Origin: an uncultured Clostridia bacterium
GTDB taxonomy: Bacteria > Bacillota > Clostridia > Oscillospirales > Acutalibacteraceae
Direction of reading: 5' to 3'
NCBI GenBank assembly: GCA_946414505.1
Contig: CAMKOU010000004.1
Location: 1-39,010 of the forward strand
Length of the DNA stretch: 39,010 bases
Part shown: positions 27,179 to 36,034 of the stretch, in pieces
Numbering within the stretch: the stretch's first letter is position 1
Layout: each line of letters opens with the position of its first letter
Program-made: the position numbers and the translations under genes
Notes under the pieces: generated by a model
The model's database searches: none
Seen by the model: the letters and a program-made list of their open reading frames with translations, nothing else
What the model was told of the DNA's origin: nothing

Positions 27179-27328
27179 ATGATTTTTGCGGATGTTATGG
27201 TCATCGTGCCGGTTATTACCGCAGCGGCTGCCGCCGTTGTCGTGATGATCCTGCGGAAGCGCAAAGGAAAAGGCAGCTGCTCCTGCGGCTGCGAAAACTG
27301 CACGTTCAAGTGTAATAAACGGAAATAG
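27179..27328 (+). CDS. FeoB-associated Cys-rich membrane protein
   Basis: 49 aa MIFADVMVIVPVITAAAAAVVVMILRKRKGKGSCSCGCENCTFKCNKRK; RBS GGGAGGT; one TM and Cys cluster, just after feoB. Confidence 0.85.
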   Translation: MIFADVMVIVPVITAAAAAVVVMILRKRKGKGSCSCGCENCTFKCNKRK

Positions 27329-27354
27329 TATGATTATCAAATAAGGTATAAAAC

Positions 27355-27388
27355 ACCGCCTGCAAGTTGTGCATCACTTGCAGGCGGT
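27355..27388. terminator. Terminator hairpin between feo operon and the convergent deacetylase gene
   Basis: ACCGCCTGCAAGT-tgtgcatc-ACTTGCAGGCGGT. Confidence 0.75.
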
Positions 27389-27398
27389 TTGCCTATGG

Positions 27399-29438
27399 TT
27401 ATTTCAAATCGAAGTATTCGGTGAGAAGCTCCGGGTCGTTGCCGGTTTTGGCTTTGACGAGCTCACGGCAGGTGACAAGCTCAAAGCCCATCTCCTTCAG
27501 CTTCGGAACCAACCGCTCCACCGCATCGGCAGTGGTGGAATAGATTTCGTGCAGCAAAATGATGTCGCCGTCCTGCACCGTATCAATGACTCTTTTGTAG
27601 ATAGTGTCGGGATCCTTGTTTTTCCAGTCCTCGGTATCGATCGACCAGCGGTACGACGGCAGATTTTCATTGGCGCATTCGTCCAAGATACTCTCGGTCG
27701 TTTCGCCGCCCGGTGAACGGAAGGCGCTCGGCCACATACCCGTTACCTGTTCAATGGCTTCGCTCGCCTTTAAAATGTCGTCGTCGGTAACGTCATTGCC
27801 GTAGTTTTCGTGATCATAGGTATGGTTACCCAGCTCCATGCCGAGCTGCACCTTGCGCTGGACATTTTCCGGGTTGGAAAGAACATTTTCACCGACCATA
27901 AAGAAGGTAGCTTTTGCATTATTCTGTTGCAGGATATCCAAAATCCGATCGCTTTCGGGACCGCCGGGACCGTCGTCAAACGTCAGGGCGATCATCGGGT
28001 GCTCGGTTTCCAACAGCTGCAAGCCGTTGCCGGTGCCGTCCGACACACGCACGGCACTTTCATCGCTTGGCGTTCCGAAAAACGGTTCGCCGTTGCGTTG
28101 GACAAACGACGTCACGCGCACGCCGATGTGGGAATGCGGCAGCAAACCGGTGATGTTGAACGCGGTGGGCTGTGAAGCGCTGACCGTATTTTTGTTTTCC
28201 TCGCGGTAATCCTTGCCGATGGTGTGGAACTCTATCAAATACCCGTCCGCGCTGCTGTTGGGAGTCCATTCCAAGTGAATCGTACCCGCCTGATCGGAGT
28301 TGATGTCAGTGATCATCTCCTTAGCCAGCAGTGTAGACACATTTTCCACCGGCTCGTAATCTTCGCTTTCGTTATTGCCGTTATATGCCTTGACAAAAAA
28401 GCTGTATTCGGTCGCCTGCTCCAAGCCGTACACGATACAGTACTGCTCTTTGGTGGATTCAATTTGCACATATTCGTCGCTGTTGTCTTTGCGCTGGAAT
28501 ACGTGATAGCCTTCGGCGTGCGGAACGGCGTCCCATGCCAAGGTGATGCTGAAATCGGTGACTTCATGCACATATACATTCGGAACCGTTTCCAAATGCG
28601 TGGTGGCAAAGAAATGCATCGCTAAAATGGAGAAGATCGACAAAAGAATGATGGCGCCCGCCACGATGGGAACGACAAACACCTTTTTCTTCTTCTTTTG
28701 CAGCGATTCCTCAAAGCGTTCTTCCAAGGTGGGTCCCGGCGCAAACCTTGCGCCGCCCTGTTGTTTTTTCTTTTTTTCTTCGGAAAGACGCTTTGGCTGC
28801 TGCTTTTTGTTTTGCAGCTTTGATTGCAGCTTATCCAGCGGCGAAGCCTGCTTTGCCTCCGCCGGCGTTTGCGCTGCGGCAGCCGGTCGTTTTTTCGGCT
28901 GTGGCTGGGCAGTGCTTTGCGGACGCGCTGCGGCAGGTCTTTTTTGTCCTGCGGCTGCAGGGCGCTTTTGCCCGGCGCCTGCCGGTCGTTTTTGCGCACC
29001 GGAGGCAGGTCTGTTTTGCCCTGCACCGGCATTTGCGGGTCGCTTTTTGGGTGCCGCTCCTGCCGGCCGCGTTTTGGGGGCGGCTGCACCGGCAGGACGC
29101 TTTTGCGCGGTGCCGGAGGATGATTGATTTGTTTTGGAAGTCTTTTGTCCGGTGCCGGTACCTGCGGAGCGTTTTTGCCCGTTAGAGGCAGCGGTGCGTT
29201 TTTGCCCGTTAGAGGCAGCCGGGCGTTTTTTCTCACCGGCAGACGGCTTCCGCTGACGCTGTGCGGCGGACGGCTGCATCGAGGCGCTTTTCAGCCGCGC
29301 ACCATCAGGAATTTTAATTGTCGGCAAATCCATAATACTCCGCGCCGGTTCATCCTGCTTTGCAGCAGGGCTTGATTTGGGAGGATTATCGCTGCCGGAT
29401 ACCGATCGGGGTTCTTGCTTTGCATCAATGTGTTCCAT
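27399..29438 (-). CDS. Membrane-anchored polysaccharide deacetylase with fibronectin type III domains and cationic low-complexity cytoplasmic tail
   Basis: 679 aa; N-terminal QKRPA-type repeats; TM VFVVPIVAGAIILLSIFSILAMHFF; FnIII-like ITLAWDAVPHAEGYHVF; NodB MIALTFDDGPGGPESDRILDIL, GNHTYDHENY. Confidence 0.92.
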   Translation of the reverse strand: MEHIDAKQEPRSVSGSDNPPKSSPAAKQDEPARSIMDLPTIKIPDGARLKSASMQPSAAQRQRKPSAGEKKRPAASNGQKRTAASNGQKRSAGTGTGQKTSKTNQSSSGTAQKRPAGAAAPKTRPAGAAPKKRPANAGAGQNRPASGAQKRPAGAGQKRPAAAGQKRPAAARPQSTAQPQPKKRPAAAAQTPAEAKQASPLDKLQSKLQNKKQQPKRLSEEKKKKQQGGARFAPGPTLEERFEESLQKKKKKVFVVPIVAGAIILLSIFSILAMHFFATTHLETVPNVYVHEVTDFSITLAWDAVPHAEGYHVFQRKDNSDEYVQIESTKEQYCIVYGLEQATEYSFFVKAYNGNNESEDYEPVENVSTLLAKEMITDINSDQAGTIHLEWTPNSSADGYLIEFHTIGKDYREENKNTVSASQPTAFNITGLLPHSHIGVRVTSFVQRNGEPFFGTPSDESAVRVSDGTGNGLQLLETEHPMIALTFDDGPGGPESDRILDILQQNNAKATFFMVGENVLSNPENVQRKVQLGMELGNHTYDHENYGNDVTDDDILKASEAIEQVTGMWPSAFRSPGGETTESILDECANENLPSYRWSIDTEDWKNKDPDTIYKRVIDTVQDGDIILLHEIYSTTADAVERLVPKLKEMGFELVTCRELVKAKTGNDPELLTEYFDLK

Positions 29439-29659
29439 AATCCCTCAATGTGCGTTTTTGACATAGAACGCAAGCGTTGCACTTCTACAACGCTTTGCTA
29501 TGTAAAACTATCTTATCCTTTGTTTTCCTATCGGCAAACACAAGATATGGTGTTGCCGTTATCTCCATAGAAACCATTATAGCACATAGATTTCAAATTG
29601 TCAGCAACAAAACAGTGACAATTTCGTAACATTCTATGATTTATCGGGGCTTTTCGCTG

Positions 29660-29878
29660 TTATGACGAATTCCGCATCACATACTTCTTAAACATGGCGA
29701 TAAACAGTATGATACACGCTGCGATCACCAGCGGTAAAATGATATTGGAGAGCGTGTCAAAGGTGAACGGTCCGTAAGACACAAAGCGGTCAAAAATGAA
29801 GTCGAGCAAATTAAACACAATGACAATTAAGACGCCGAACACCAGATAGCTTATCAGTTTTTTGATCATACAATCCAC
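29660..29878 (-). CDS. Small membrane protein, 72 aa
   Basis: Two hydrophobic segments (YLVFGVLIVIVFNLLDFIF; IILPLVIAACIILFIAMF); isolated short ORF. Confidence 0.6.
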   Translation of the reverse strand: MDCMIKKLISYLVFGVLIVIVFNLLDFIFDRFVSYGPFTFDTLSNIILPLVIAACIILFIAMFKKYVMRNSS

Positions 29879-29958
29879 GCTCCTGTAAATACCGGTTAGT
29901 CGTATTATAGCATATCATACGACAAAAGAAAAGCGGAAACGACAAAGAAGTTTTTTCC

Positions 29959-29990
29959 AAAAAAATCCACCGCCGAAACGGTGGATTTTT
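29959..29990. terminator. Terminator hairpin
   Basis: AAAAATCCACCGccgaaaCGGTGGATTTTT. Confidence 0.75.
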
Positions 29991-30001
29991 GTTGCGGACA
30001 A

Positions 30002-30574
30002 TTAAACGTCGTAGTAGTAATCAATTTCCTCTACAGTGCCGTTGGGGATCAGGAACTGAATGGACTTTCCGTCGCCGGTTTTGTAGGCGTAATACGCTGC
30101 GATCGCTTCATATTTATCGCCGTAAGCCGCCTTCACTGCATCGGCGGTGTCGCCGACCTTAATGCCCTTTTTCGTGGGGGCATTGGGCGAGGTCACATTG
30201 ACCTCCAACACCAGATCCTGTCCGTCCTTGGGATAGGTGGTGATGGTGAAATCATTGTACTTATAGGTTTTGTCGTTGCCGCCCTGGGTGCCGTGGCAGG
30301 TGGTCTGCTCGGTGATCTCGTTCGGCTCGCCCAGCGCCTGCACCACACCGTTGATGTCGGTGTTCAGTTCAACGGAAGCGCCGTTGTAGGTAAACACGGT
30401 GTCGTCGGCAGAAATCGCACCGCCGCCTGCTTGATTTGCCGCAGCGGCCTCGGTGGCTGCGCTGCTTGTGTTTGTGCCGTCGGACTTCTTTTCGGAAGAA
30501 CCGCAGCCTGCCAGTGCCAGTACGGATGTTGCCGCCATCATGGCAGCCATTGCGATCATAATCAGTCTTTTCAT
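30002..30574 (-). CDS. Secreted lipoprotein, hypothetical
   Basis: 190 aa; MKRLIMIAMAAMMAATSVLALAGCGSSEKK signal peptide/lipobox. Confidence 0.8.
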   Translation of the reverse strand: MKRLIMIAMAAMMAATSVLALAGCGSSEKKSDGTNTSSAATEAAAANQAGGGAISADDTVFTYNGASVELNTDINGVVQALGEPNEITEQTTCHGTQGGNDKTYKYNDFTITTYPKDGQDLVLEVNVTSPNAPTKKGIKVGDTADAVKAAYGDKYEAIAAYYAYKTGDGKSIQFLIPNGTVEEIDYYYDV

Positions 30575-30622
30575 ATAAATCCTCCTAATAAATATTGATT
30601 CGATATACTTTTGTACATCGGA

Positions 30623-31423
30623 TTAAACCTTTACATGCATCCAGTCAACGCCTTCGGTCAGGCTGTCTACATAGTCCACGTCACAATCATCACCGGGCGA
30701 AACGCCGAAGTGATTGTATTCGTTGTGGTGCATATCCCATTCGGGATCGTAATATTTGCCGTCGATGTGCGCCCAGCCATGGCCGCCGCTGTTGCAGGCA
30801 TAGCACTCGGAAAAACCGATCGCCTTGCCGATATAGGCAAACGCCGCGCCGTAGCTGAAGCAGTCGCCCTTGCCGTACACGAAAATATCGTTGGCATACA
30901 GGATCGGCCAGTCGATCTCCTGATAGGGCGGATCGTGACGGACGCCTTCCAGATAATCCTCCTTGATATGGTCAAAGCAAGCGCGGAGCTTTTCCTCGCG
31001 GCTCATATCGGCGGTCGTGTTTTTGGCTACCATTTGCAGCGCCCTGTGCAGCACTTCGTCGGACTCGGTTTCCACTTTAGTTGCCTTGCCCTCAATGATG
31101 TTCCATGCAACGCCGTCCACCTCGATACCGTCGCAGTATCCCTCGGCAACCGAGCCGTCGTCGTTAAGATACATATAGCCGTTTGCGTCATCGCCCACAA
31201 TGCCGCTTTGACCGGTGCTGCCGGATTGCGGCGTATTGTCGGACGATTGCTCGACAGGCGCGGCAGTCGGCTGCGCGGACTGTTGGGTTTTTTCCACATT
31301 CTGGCTGATTTCGGGAATATTGCTCTTGACGGGTTTACCGGCGCCGCAGGCGGACAGTGAAGCCGCAGATATCAACGCGGCGGCAATGACGGCAACACGC
31401 CAAATGAAATGTTTCTTGCTCAT
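30623..31423 (-). CDS. Lipoprotein with transglutaminase-like domain
   Basis: Start MSKKHFIWRV with lipobox AASLSACG; GKGDCFSYGAAFAYIGKAIGF (Cys), GGHGWAHIDGKYYDPEWD (His/Asp). Confidence 0.85.
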   Translation of the reverse strand: MSKKHFIWRVAVIAAALISAASLSACGAGKPVKSNIPEISQNVEKTQQSAQPTAAPVEQSSDNTPQSGSTGQSGIVGDDANGYMYLNDDGSVAEGYCDGIEVDGVAWNIIEGKATKVETESDEVLHRALQMVAKNTTADMSREEKLRACFDHIKEDYLEGVRHDPPYQEIDWPILYANDIFVYGKGDCFSYGAAFAYIGKAIGFSECYACNSGGHGWAHIDGKYYDPEWDMHHNEYNHFGVSPGDDCDVDYVDSLTEGVDWMHVKV

Positions 31424-31590
31424 ATCTGATCTCCTATACTGCTTTCGCAATTCACAAAATACTGTTTCCTGTGATATGACAAAAAAAGACATAAAATGCT
31501 TTACATATTATATACGAAAGAAAGAATACCTGTCAATATCTATTTTTATCAATTTTAGGGTTTTTACGTGCAGTTTTTTGCCGATAATAG

Positions 31591-31622
31591 AAAAAGCGAC
31601 CGGAAAACACGTTTCCGGCCGC
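31591..31622 (-). terminator. Terminator downstream of dockerin gene
   Basis: Minus strand GCGGCCGGAAACGTGTTTTCCGGTCGC followed by TTTTTC. Confidence 0.75.
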
Positions 31623-31637
31623 AGTGCAGAAATCAAA

Positions 31638-34376
31638 TCAAATGGTAATATCCTCGCCGATGCGGTACGCAACCTGGAGCTCCGCAAGGAATCTTTGGAT
31701 ATCGGTGGCGTCATTGATGGTCACTTGTCCGTCGCCGTCCACATCTGCCACCTTCGCGGCAGTTTCGGAAAGCACCTTGGTTTGTGCAAGATACATTTGA
31801 ATCGACGTGACGTCGTCGATCGTCACCTTGCCGTCCAAATTGGCGTCGCCCAGCTTACGGGTTTCTCCCGGAACGCTGCCGATCTGCACATTGACGACAG
31901 CGGCGCCTTCGTCCGTGGTCACGGTCAAAGCAGTTTTGCCGTCGGGCAGGCTTTCCAACAGCGCCGGGCTGAGGGTAATGTCGCCGCCGACGATGGAAAC
32001 GCCGTTTTCTATAGCATAACCGAAAAGCTTGCCGTCCTTTCTGACGGTTGCCCAAGCGGACTGCGAATCGGTATGCAGGATAACCGGCTCGCTGCTGCCT
32101 CTCTGCCACTTCACATCGGCATTTTCCACCGTGAGCTTGGTTTCGGGGACAGGCTTCCTGTCGTTGGAGATCAGGTAAAGCTGCGCACCGTAGAACGGGT
32201 TGGCGGTGGTGACGTACATACCTTCCTCGGTGGTGACAAAGCGGAGAGCGCCATAGTTGAACTTATCGCCGAAGCCGTTGTCGGTCACGACCTCCCAATT
32301 GTCGCCATCGGCGGTTTTAAAGATGTCAAAGCCCTGTGTATCGTCCTTAACGACCGTGCTGATTTGGTTATACAAACCGACCGCCTTGATAACATCCTTG
32401 ATTTTGGCGATTTCTTCGCGGAAGTTTCCGGTGGTGGCGGCGATCACATTGTCGATGATCTCATCCATGATACCGGTCAACACGTCGGCTTCCGTCTCCG
32501 TCATTGCCCAGGAGATCTCCCTGATGCTGTTCTCCATTTCCTCCAAAGCGGCAGTCAGTTGCAGGGCAGCGGCGTTGTATTCCGTCACAAACGCGTTGAC
32601 AGCTGCTTCATCCATGATGTCCAAGGTTTGGAACTTCGCGGTAATGCGGTCCATTTCCGCCATTGCCTCGGCATAGGCGGGGGACTCTACGGAGCGGGCG
32701 TCCAGATAGCCCATCATGAACAGCAGCATCTTTTGCCATTGCTCCATGGACGCGATGTCGTCTACGGTTTTGGCGAGCTTCGCCTTTAATTCATCGAGCT
32801 TGGTGGGCTCTTTTTCCGTTTCGGTGTCGGGATTCAGGATCTTATCGGCGAATTCATGGATATCAAATTCGCTGAGCTTGCCCACGATCAGCTTCTTGAC
32901 AAAGTTGGCAATATAGGTGATTTGACGCTGTTTTTCCTCTTTGGACATGTCGGCAAAGCTGCCGCCGGTCAAACGGGTGAGGTAGTTGTAAATGACCTTG
33001 GAATCCATGGTGCTGATGTAAAACTCGCCGTTATACACGCCGTGCTTCCAGATATATTCATTGGTAGTGCCCTCGGTCAGCGCAGTAAAGCCCTGCACCT
33101 CACTGAACGTATGGTTGGTTTCATCCATTCTCCACAGGGTCTGCGCATGATGGAGGGTGGTGACTAACGGATTGAGGTAGGCGCTGAGGTTGGGATTGCC
33201 GGGGTCGGACATCAACGTCAGCATTCCCTGAATACCCGCCAGCTCCGCAGAGATGGTGTGGTCGATGTCATAGGCATACAGCTTGCCGTCATACACGCCC
33301 AACGCGCCGACAACAGACTGATAGCCGAGCGCATAGGAAGCGCCGTCGGTGAAACCGCGCTTGTCGGTTTTGCTCAAGCCTTGATTGTTGGGGCTGTTTT
33401 TATCCCTGCCGATGACCTCTGTCCAAACCCAGCCGTATGCGTTCGCCTTTTCGCCTTCCTTTGCAGGATGACCGCGGAAGACCACATAGCCGAGCATGTT
33501 GGGGATGGTGGCGTAGATTTCGTCGTCATAGGCAACCATATCCCAGAAGGGGCTGCCGGCGGTTGCCGATACAAACGAATCGTCGGCATAGTAGCCGGTT
33601 TCGCCGTCGGCGGTTTCATAGGTAAAGTCGCGCCAGTCGGCTACGCTGTTCCATGCGTCGCCGGTTTCGTTGAGCTGGATGACGGCGAGCTGGCAGTGAC
33701 CGCCTTCCTGCAACGCTTCGTCGGCACGGGTGCCGGCAAAGTACAGTCTGTCACGATAAATGCAGTTGGCGCGCATACTGGAGCCCTGCTTGGTGGAATA
33801 AACAGGGGTCAGCGCGTCGTTCTTGTCCAGCTTATAGATGACGGGTGTGGCGTCGGAGCCGCCGATATAGGTGGTAAAATACAGATCATCCTCGTATTTT
33901 GCCACATGACGGAAGGGCTCCTTTGTCTCGGCGATCACTTCAAATTCACCGGGGTTTGCACGATTCATTTTGATCAGTACGCCCGCGTTTTCCTTTGTGG
34001 GATAGGGCACCTCGCCGTTGGTGATGATATTCACCAAATTCCAGACCGTTTCACTGTCCATCTTGCCGGAAGCAACCAGCGCGGATTCCAAATACAGCTT
34101 GATGACCGCGCCGACGGTGTTGCGCCAGCCGCCGATATACAGATAGCCGTCACGCTCCGCAAAGCTCCATCCGTAGCCGATTTCCCGGTCGCCGATGTAG
34201 CCGTCCGCCTCTCCCGGTTTGCCGTCGGGGTTGGAAATACGGGTGACCGTGTCGCCGGAGGGCGTCACCTGCACGGCTGCCGCACCGACCGTTGCCACCG
34301 AGGACAGGGCGATCACACCCGCCAACAACGGCGCTCCGAGTCGCTGCATCCATTTTTTGAATGTTTGTTTCTTCAT
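31638..34376 (-). CDS. Large secreted protein with C-terminal type I dockerin
   Basis: Signal peptide; C-terminal duplicated dockerin LGDANLDGKVTIDDVTSIQMYLAQTKVLSETAAKVADVDGDGQVTINDATDIQRFLAEL; remainder has no recognised catalytic motif. Confidence 0.88.
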   Translation of the reverse strand: MKKQTFKKWMQRLGAPLLAGVIALSSVATVGAAAVQVTPSGDTVTRISNPDGKPGEADGYIGDREIGYGWSFAERDGYLYIGGWRNTVGAVIKLYLESALVASGKMDSETVWNLVNIITNGEVPYPTKENAGVLIKMNRANPGEFEVIAETKEPFRHVAKYEDDLYFTTYIGGSDATPVIYKLDKNDALTPVYSTKQGSSMRANCIYRDRLYFAGTRADEALQEGGHCQLAVIQLNETGDAWNSVADWRDFTYETADGETGYYADDSFVSATAGSPFWDMVAYDDEIYATIPNMLGYVVFRGHPAKEGEKANAYGWVWTEVIGRDKNSPNNQGLSKTDKRGFTDGASYALGYQSVVGALGVYDGKLYAYDIDHTISAELAGIQGMLTLMSDPGNPNLSAYLNPLVTTLHHAQTLWRMDETNHTFSEVQGFTALTEGTTNEYIWKHGVYNGEFYISTMDSKVIYNYLTRLTGGSFADMSKEEKQRQITYIANFVKKLIVGKLSEFDIHEFADKILNPDTETEKEPTKLDELKAKLAKTVDDIASMEQWQKMLLFMMGYLDARSVESPAYAEAMAEMDRITAKFQTLDIMDEAAVNAFVTEYNAAALQLTAALEEMENSIREISWAMTETEADVLTGIMDEIIDNVIAATTGNFREEIAKIKDVIKAVGLYNQISTVVKDDTQGFDIFKTADGDNWEVVTDNGFGDKFNYGALRFVTTEEGMYVTTANPFYGAQLYLISNDRKPVPETKLTVENADVKWQRGSSEPVILHTDSQSAWATVRKDGKLFGYAIENGVSIVGGDITLSPALLESLPDGKTALTVTTDEGAAVVNVQIGSVPGETRKLGDANLDGKVTIDDVTSIQMYLAQTKVLSETAAKVADVDGDGQVTINDATDIQRFLAELQVAYRIGEDITI

Positions 34377-34463
34377 ATTCTCTCTCCTCATTTAATAATA
34401 TGCAGTATCATTATATCACAAATTATCGCCGTTTGCAATATTTTAATAAAAAAATTCATTATT

Positions 34464-35906
34464 TTAACGTAAATATGTTACAAGCGTTGCAAAAAACGAC
34501 AATGCTGCCAGCAACGTGATGATGAGGGCGTGAATATGCATATCCTGCGCCATCAGACCCAACATCTCACGCAGAATCGAATTGGGATAATATACCCATT
34601 TGGTTTTGGACGCAATGCCCTGCACAGCATACAGCGGCACTCTTGCGGCAAGCACGTAGCTGCGCAGCATGTGATAATCGGAGGTAGCAAAGGCGATGTG
34701 CCTGTTTTTGCCGCCGTACTTTTCAATGATCTCTCCGGCGTACAGCAGGTTTTGAAAGGTACTGGAGGATCGGCTTTCGGCGATCATGCGCGCCGCCGGA
34801 ACGCCGTGCGCTGTCAAATAGCGCTGAACCGCTGCGCTTGGCGCTGTCGCATCGTGCTTTCCCCTGCCGCCTGTGGAAACAAATACGGCGTGCCTGCCTG
34901 TTTTTTCGTATTGTTTTTGTGCAAAGGCAAGGGCACTGTCCACACGTCTTTGCAGCAGCGGCGTCAGCGTACCGTCCTCCTGAACGGCACCGCTGAGGAT
35001 CACGATATAGTCCCTGTCAAGCGTCGGCTTGCGGTGTGCCGCCGACCATGCCACCACCACGGCAGAGAGCAGCAAACAGGTAAAGAAACCGACAATGACG
35101 GCGAGAACGTTAGAAATGCCCGTCAACACGGCGCTGCCGGATTTGCCAAAGCGAAACAGGACATTGACAAACAAAACGACTATCCACAAAACAGCGAGAA
35201 CGATACAGGGCAGCTGCAGCAAACGTATTCCCTCGCGGCGCATCAGCAGGATATTGCTGAGAATCACCGCAACGGCAAAGGCAGTCATAAACGGAGCCGT
35301 TACCGAAATGAACGTTTTACAGGAGGTGGCCATCACACGAAACAGCTTGCCGAAGGTGACGGGTGCCTGTGAACCGCCAAACAGCGAGACCGTCAGCGTC
35401 ACCAGGGTAATGGCAAAAAACAACGCCGCGCCGCCGCAGTTTATCATGGTATAGCCAAACGCCGCGCGTTTTCGGCACAGGCAAAACGCTGCAGCTGCCG
35501 CCGCCGTTATCACCGCGACATCTGCCAGCATGATCAGAATGACGGCAAAGCTTCCGTTGCAATCGAGCGTGCTGACGTTGGCGATCACTCTGCCGAAGGG
35601 CAGCACATATATTTTGCCGTATGCCAAAATCCGGCTGCTGTCATTTACCGGCGTGATTTGCAGCTCGGTTTTTCCCGTTTGCACAGGCAAAACCGTATAG
35701 TACAGCCGGTTGCCGTCTGCATACACATCTGTCACCTTTATTTTGTCATTGGAAAGCCGCACAGAAACAGGCTGCGCATCGTCATAGCCTGCATACAGCA
35801 CCTCTGCCCCCTTGTAATCCGTTGCCGAAAACCAGATAATACCGGCGGCAAGCAACACCGAGCACAGCAGGAACAGTGCCAACAGGAGACTGCCGGTTTT
35901 TTTCAT
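34464..35906 (-). CDS. YdcF-like (DUF218/SanA-like) membrane protein
   Basis: 480 aa; TM segments then YIVILSGAVQEDGTLTPLLQRRVDSALAFAQ..VFVSTGGRGKHDA..AESRSSSTFQNLLYAGE DUF218 motifs. Confidence 0.9.
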   Translation of the reverse strand: MKKTGSLLLALFLLCSVLLAAGIIWFSATDYKGAEVLYAGYDDAQPVSVRLSNDKIKVTDVYADGNRLYYTVLPVQTGKTELQITPVNDSSRILAYGKIYVLPFGRVIANVSTLDCNGSFAVILIMLADVAVITAAAAAAFCLCRKRAAFGYTMINCGGAALFFAITLVTLTVSLFGGSQAPVTFGKLFRVMATSCKTFISVTAPFMTAFAVAVILSNILLMRREGIRLLQLPCIVLAVLWIVVLFVNVLFRFGKSGSAVLTGISNVLAVIVGFFTCLLLSAVVVAWSAAHRKPTLDRDYIVILSGAVQEDGTLTPLLQRRVDSALAFAQKQYEKTGRHAVFVSTGGRGKHDATAPSAAVQRYLTAHGVPAARMIAESRSSSTFQNLLYAGEIIEKYGGKNRHIAFATSDYHMLRSYVLAARVPLYAVQGIASKTKWVYYPNSILREMLGLMAQDMHIHALIITLLAALSFFATLVTYLR

Positions 35907-35992
35907 GTACAGCGCTCCTTTCTCCTTTTGTGGTTTTATTGGAAGATAGTATCAGTATAGCAGTTTTGCAGCGGTTTGTAAACAGAACAGAG

Positions 35993-36027
35993 AAAAAAGA
36001 AACCCCCAAGCCCGCAGGCTTGGAGGT
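35993..36027 (-). terminator. Terminator downstream of SleB-like gene
   Basis: Minus strand AACCTCCAAGCCTGCGGGCTTGGGGGTTTCTTTTTT. Confidence 0.75.
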
Positions 36028-36034
36028 TGTTTGA

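Noticed and set aside
33258-34472. 404-aa plus-strand ORF opposite the dockerin gene
   Set aside because: Antisense shadow ORF of a clearly coding minus-strand gene; the same applies to 31215-32789, 16388-17263, 6558-7421, 25771-26817 and 11276-12325.
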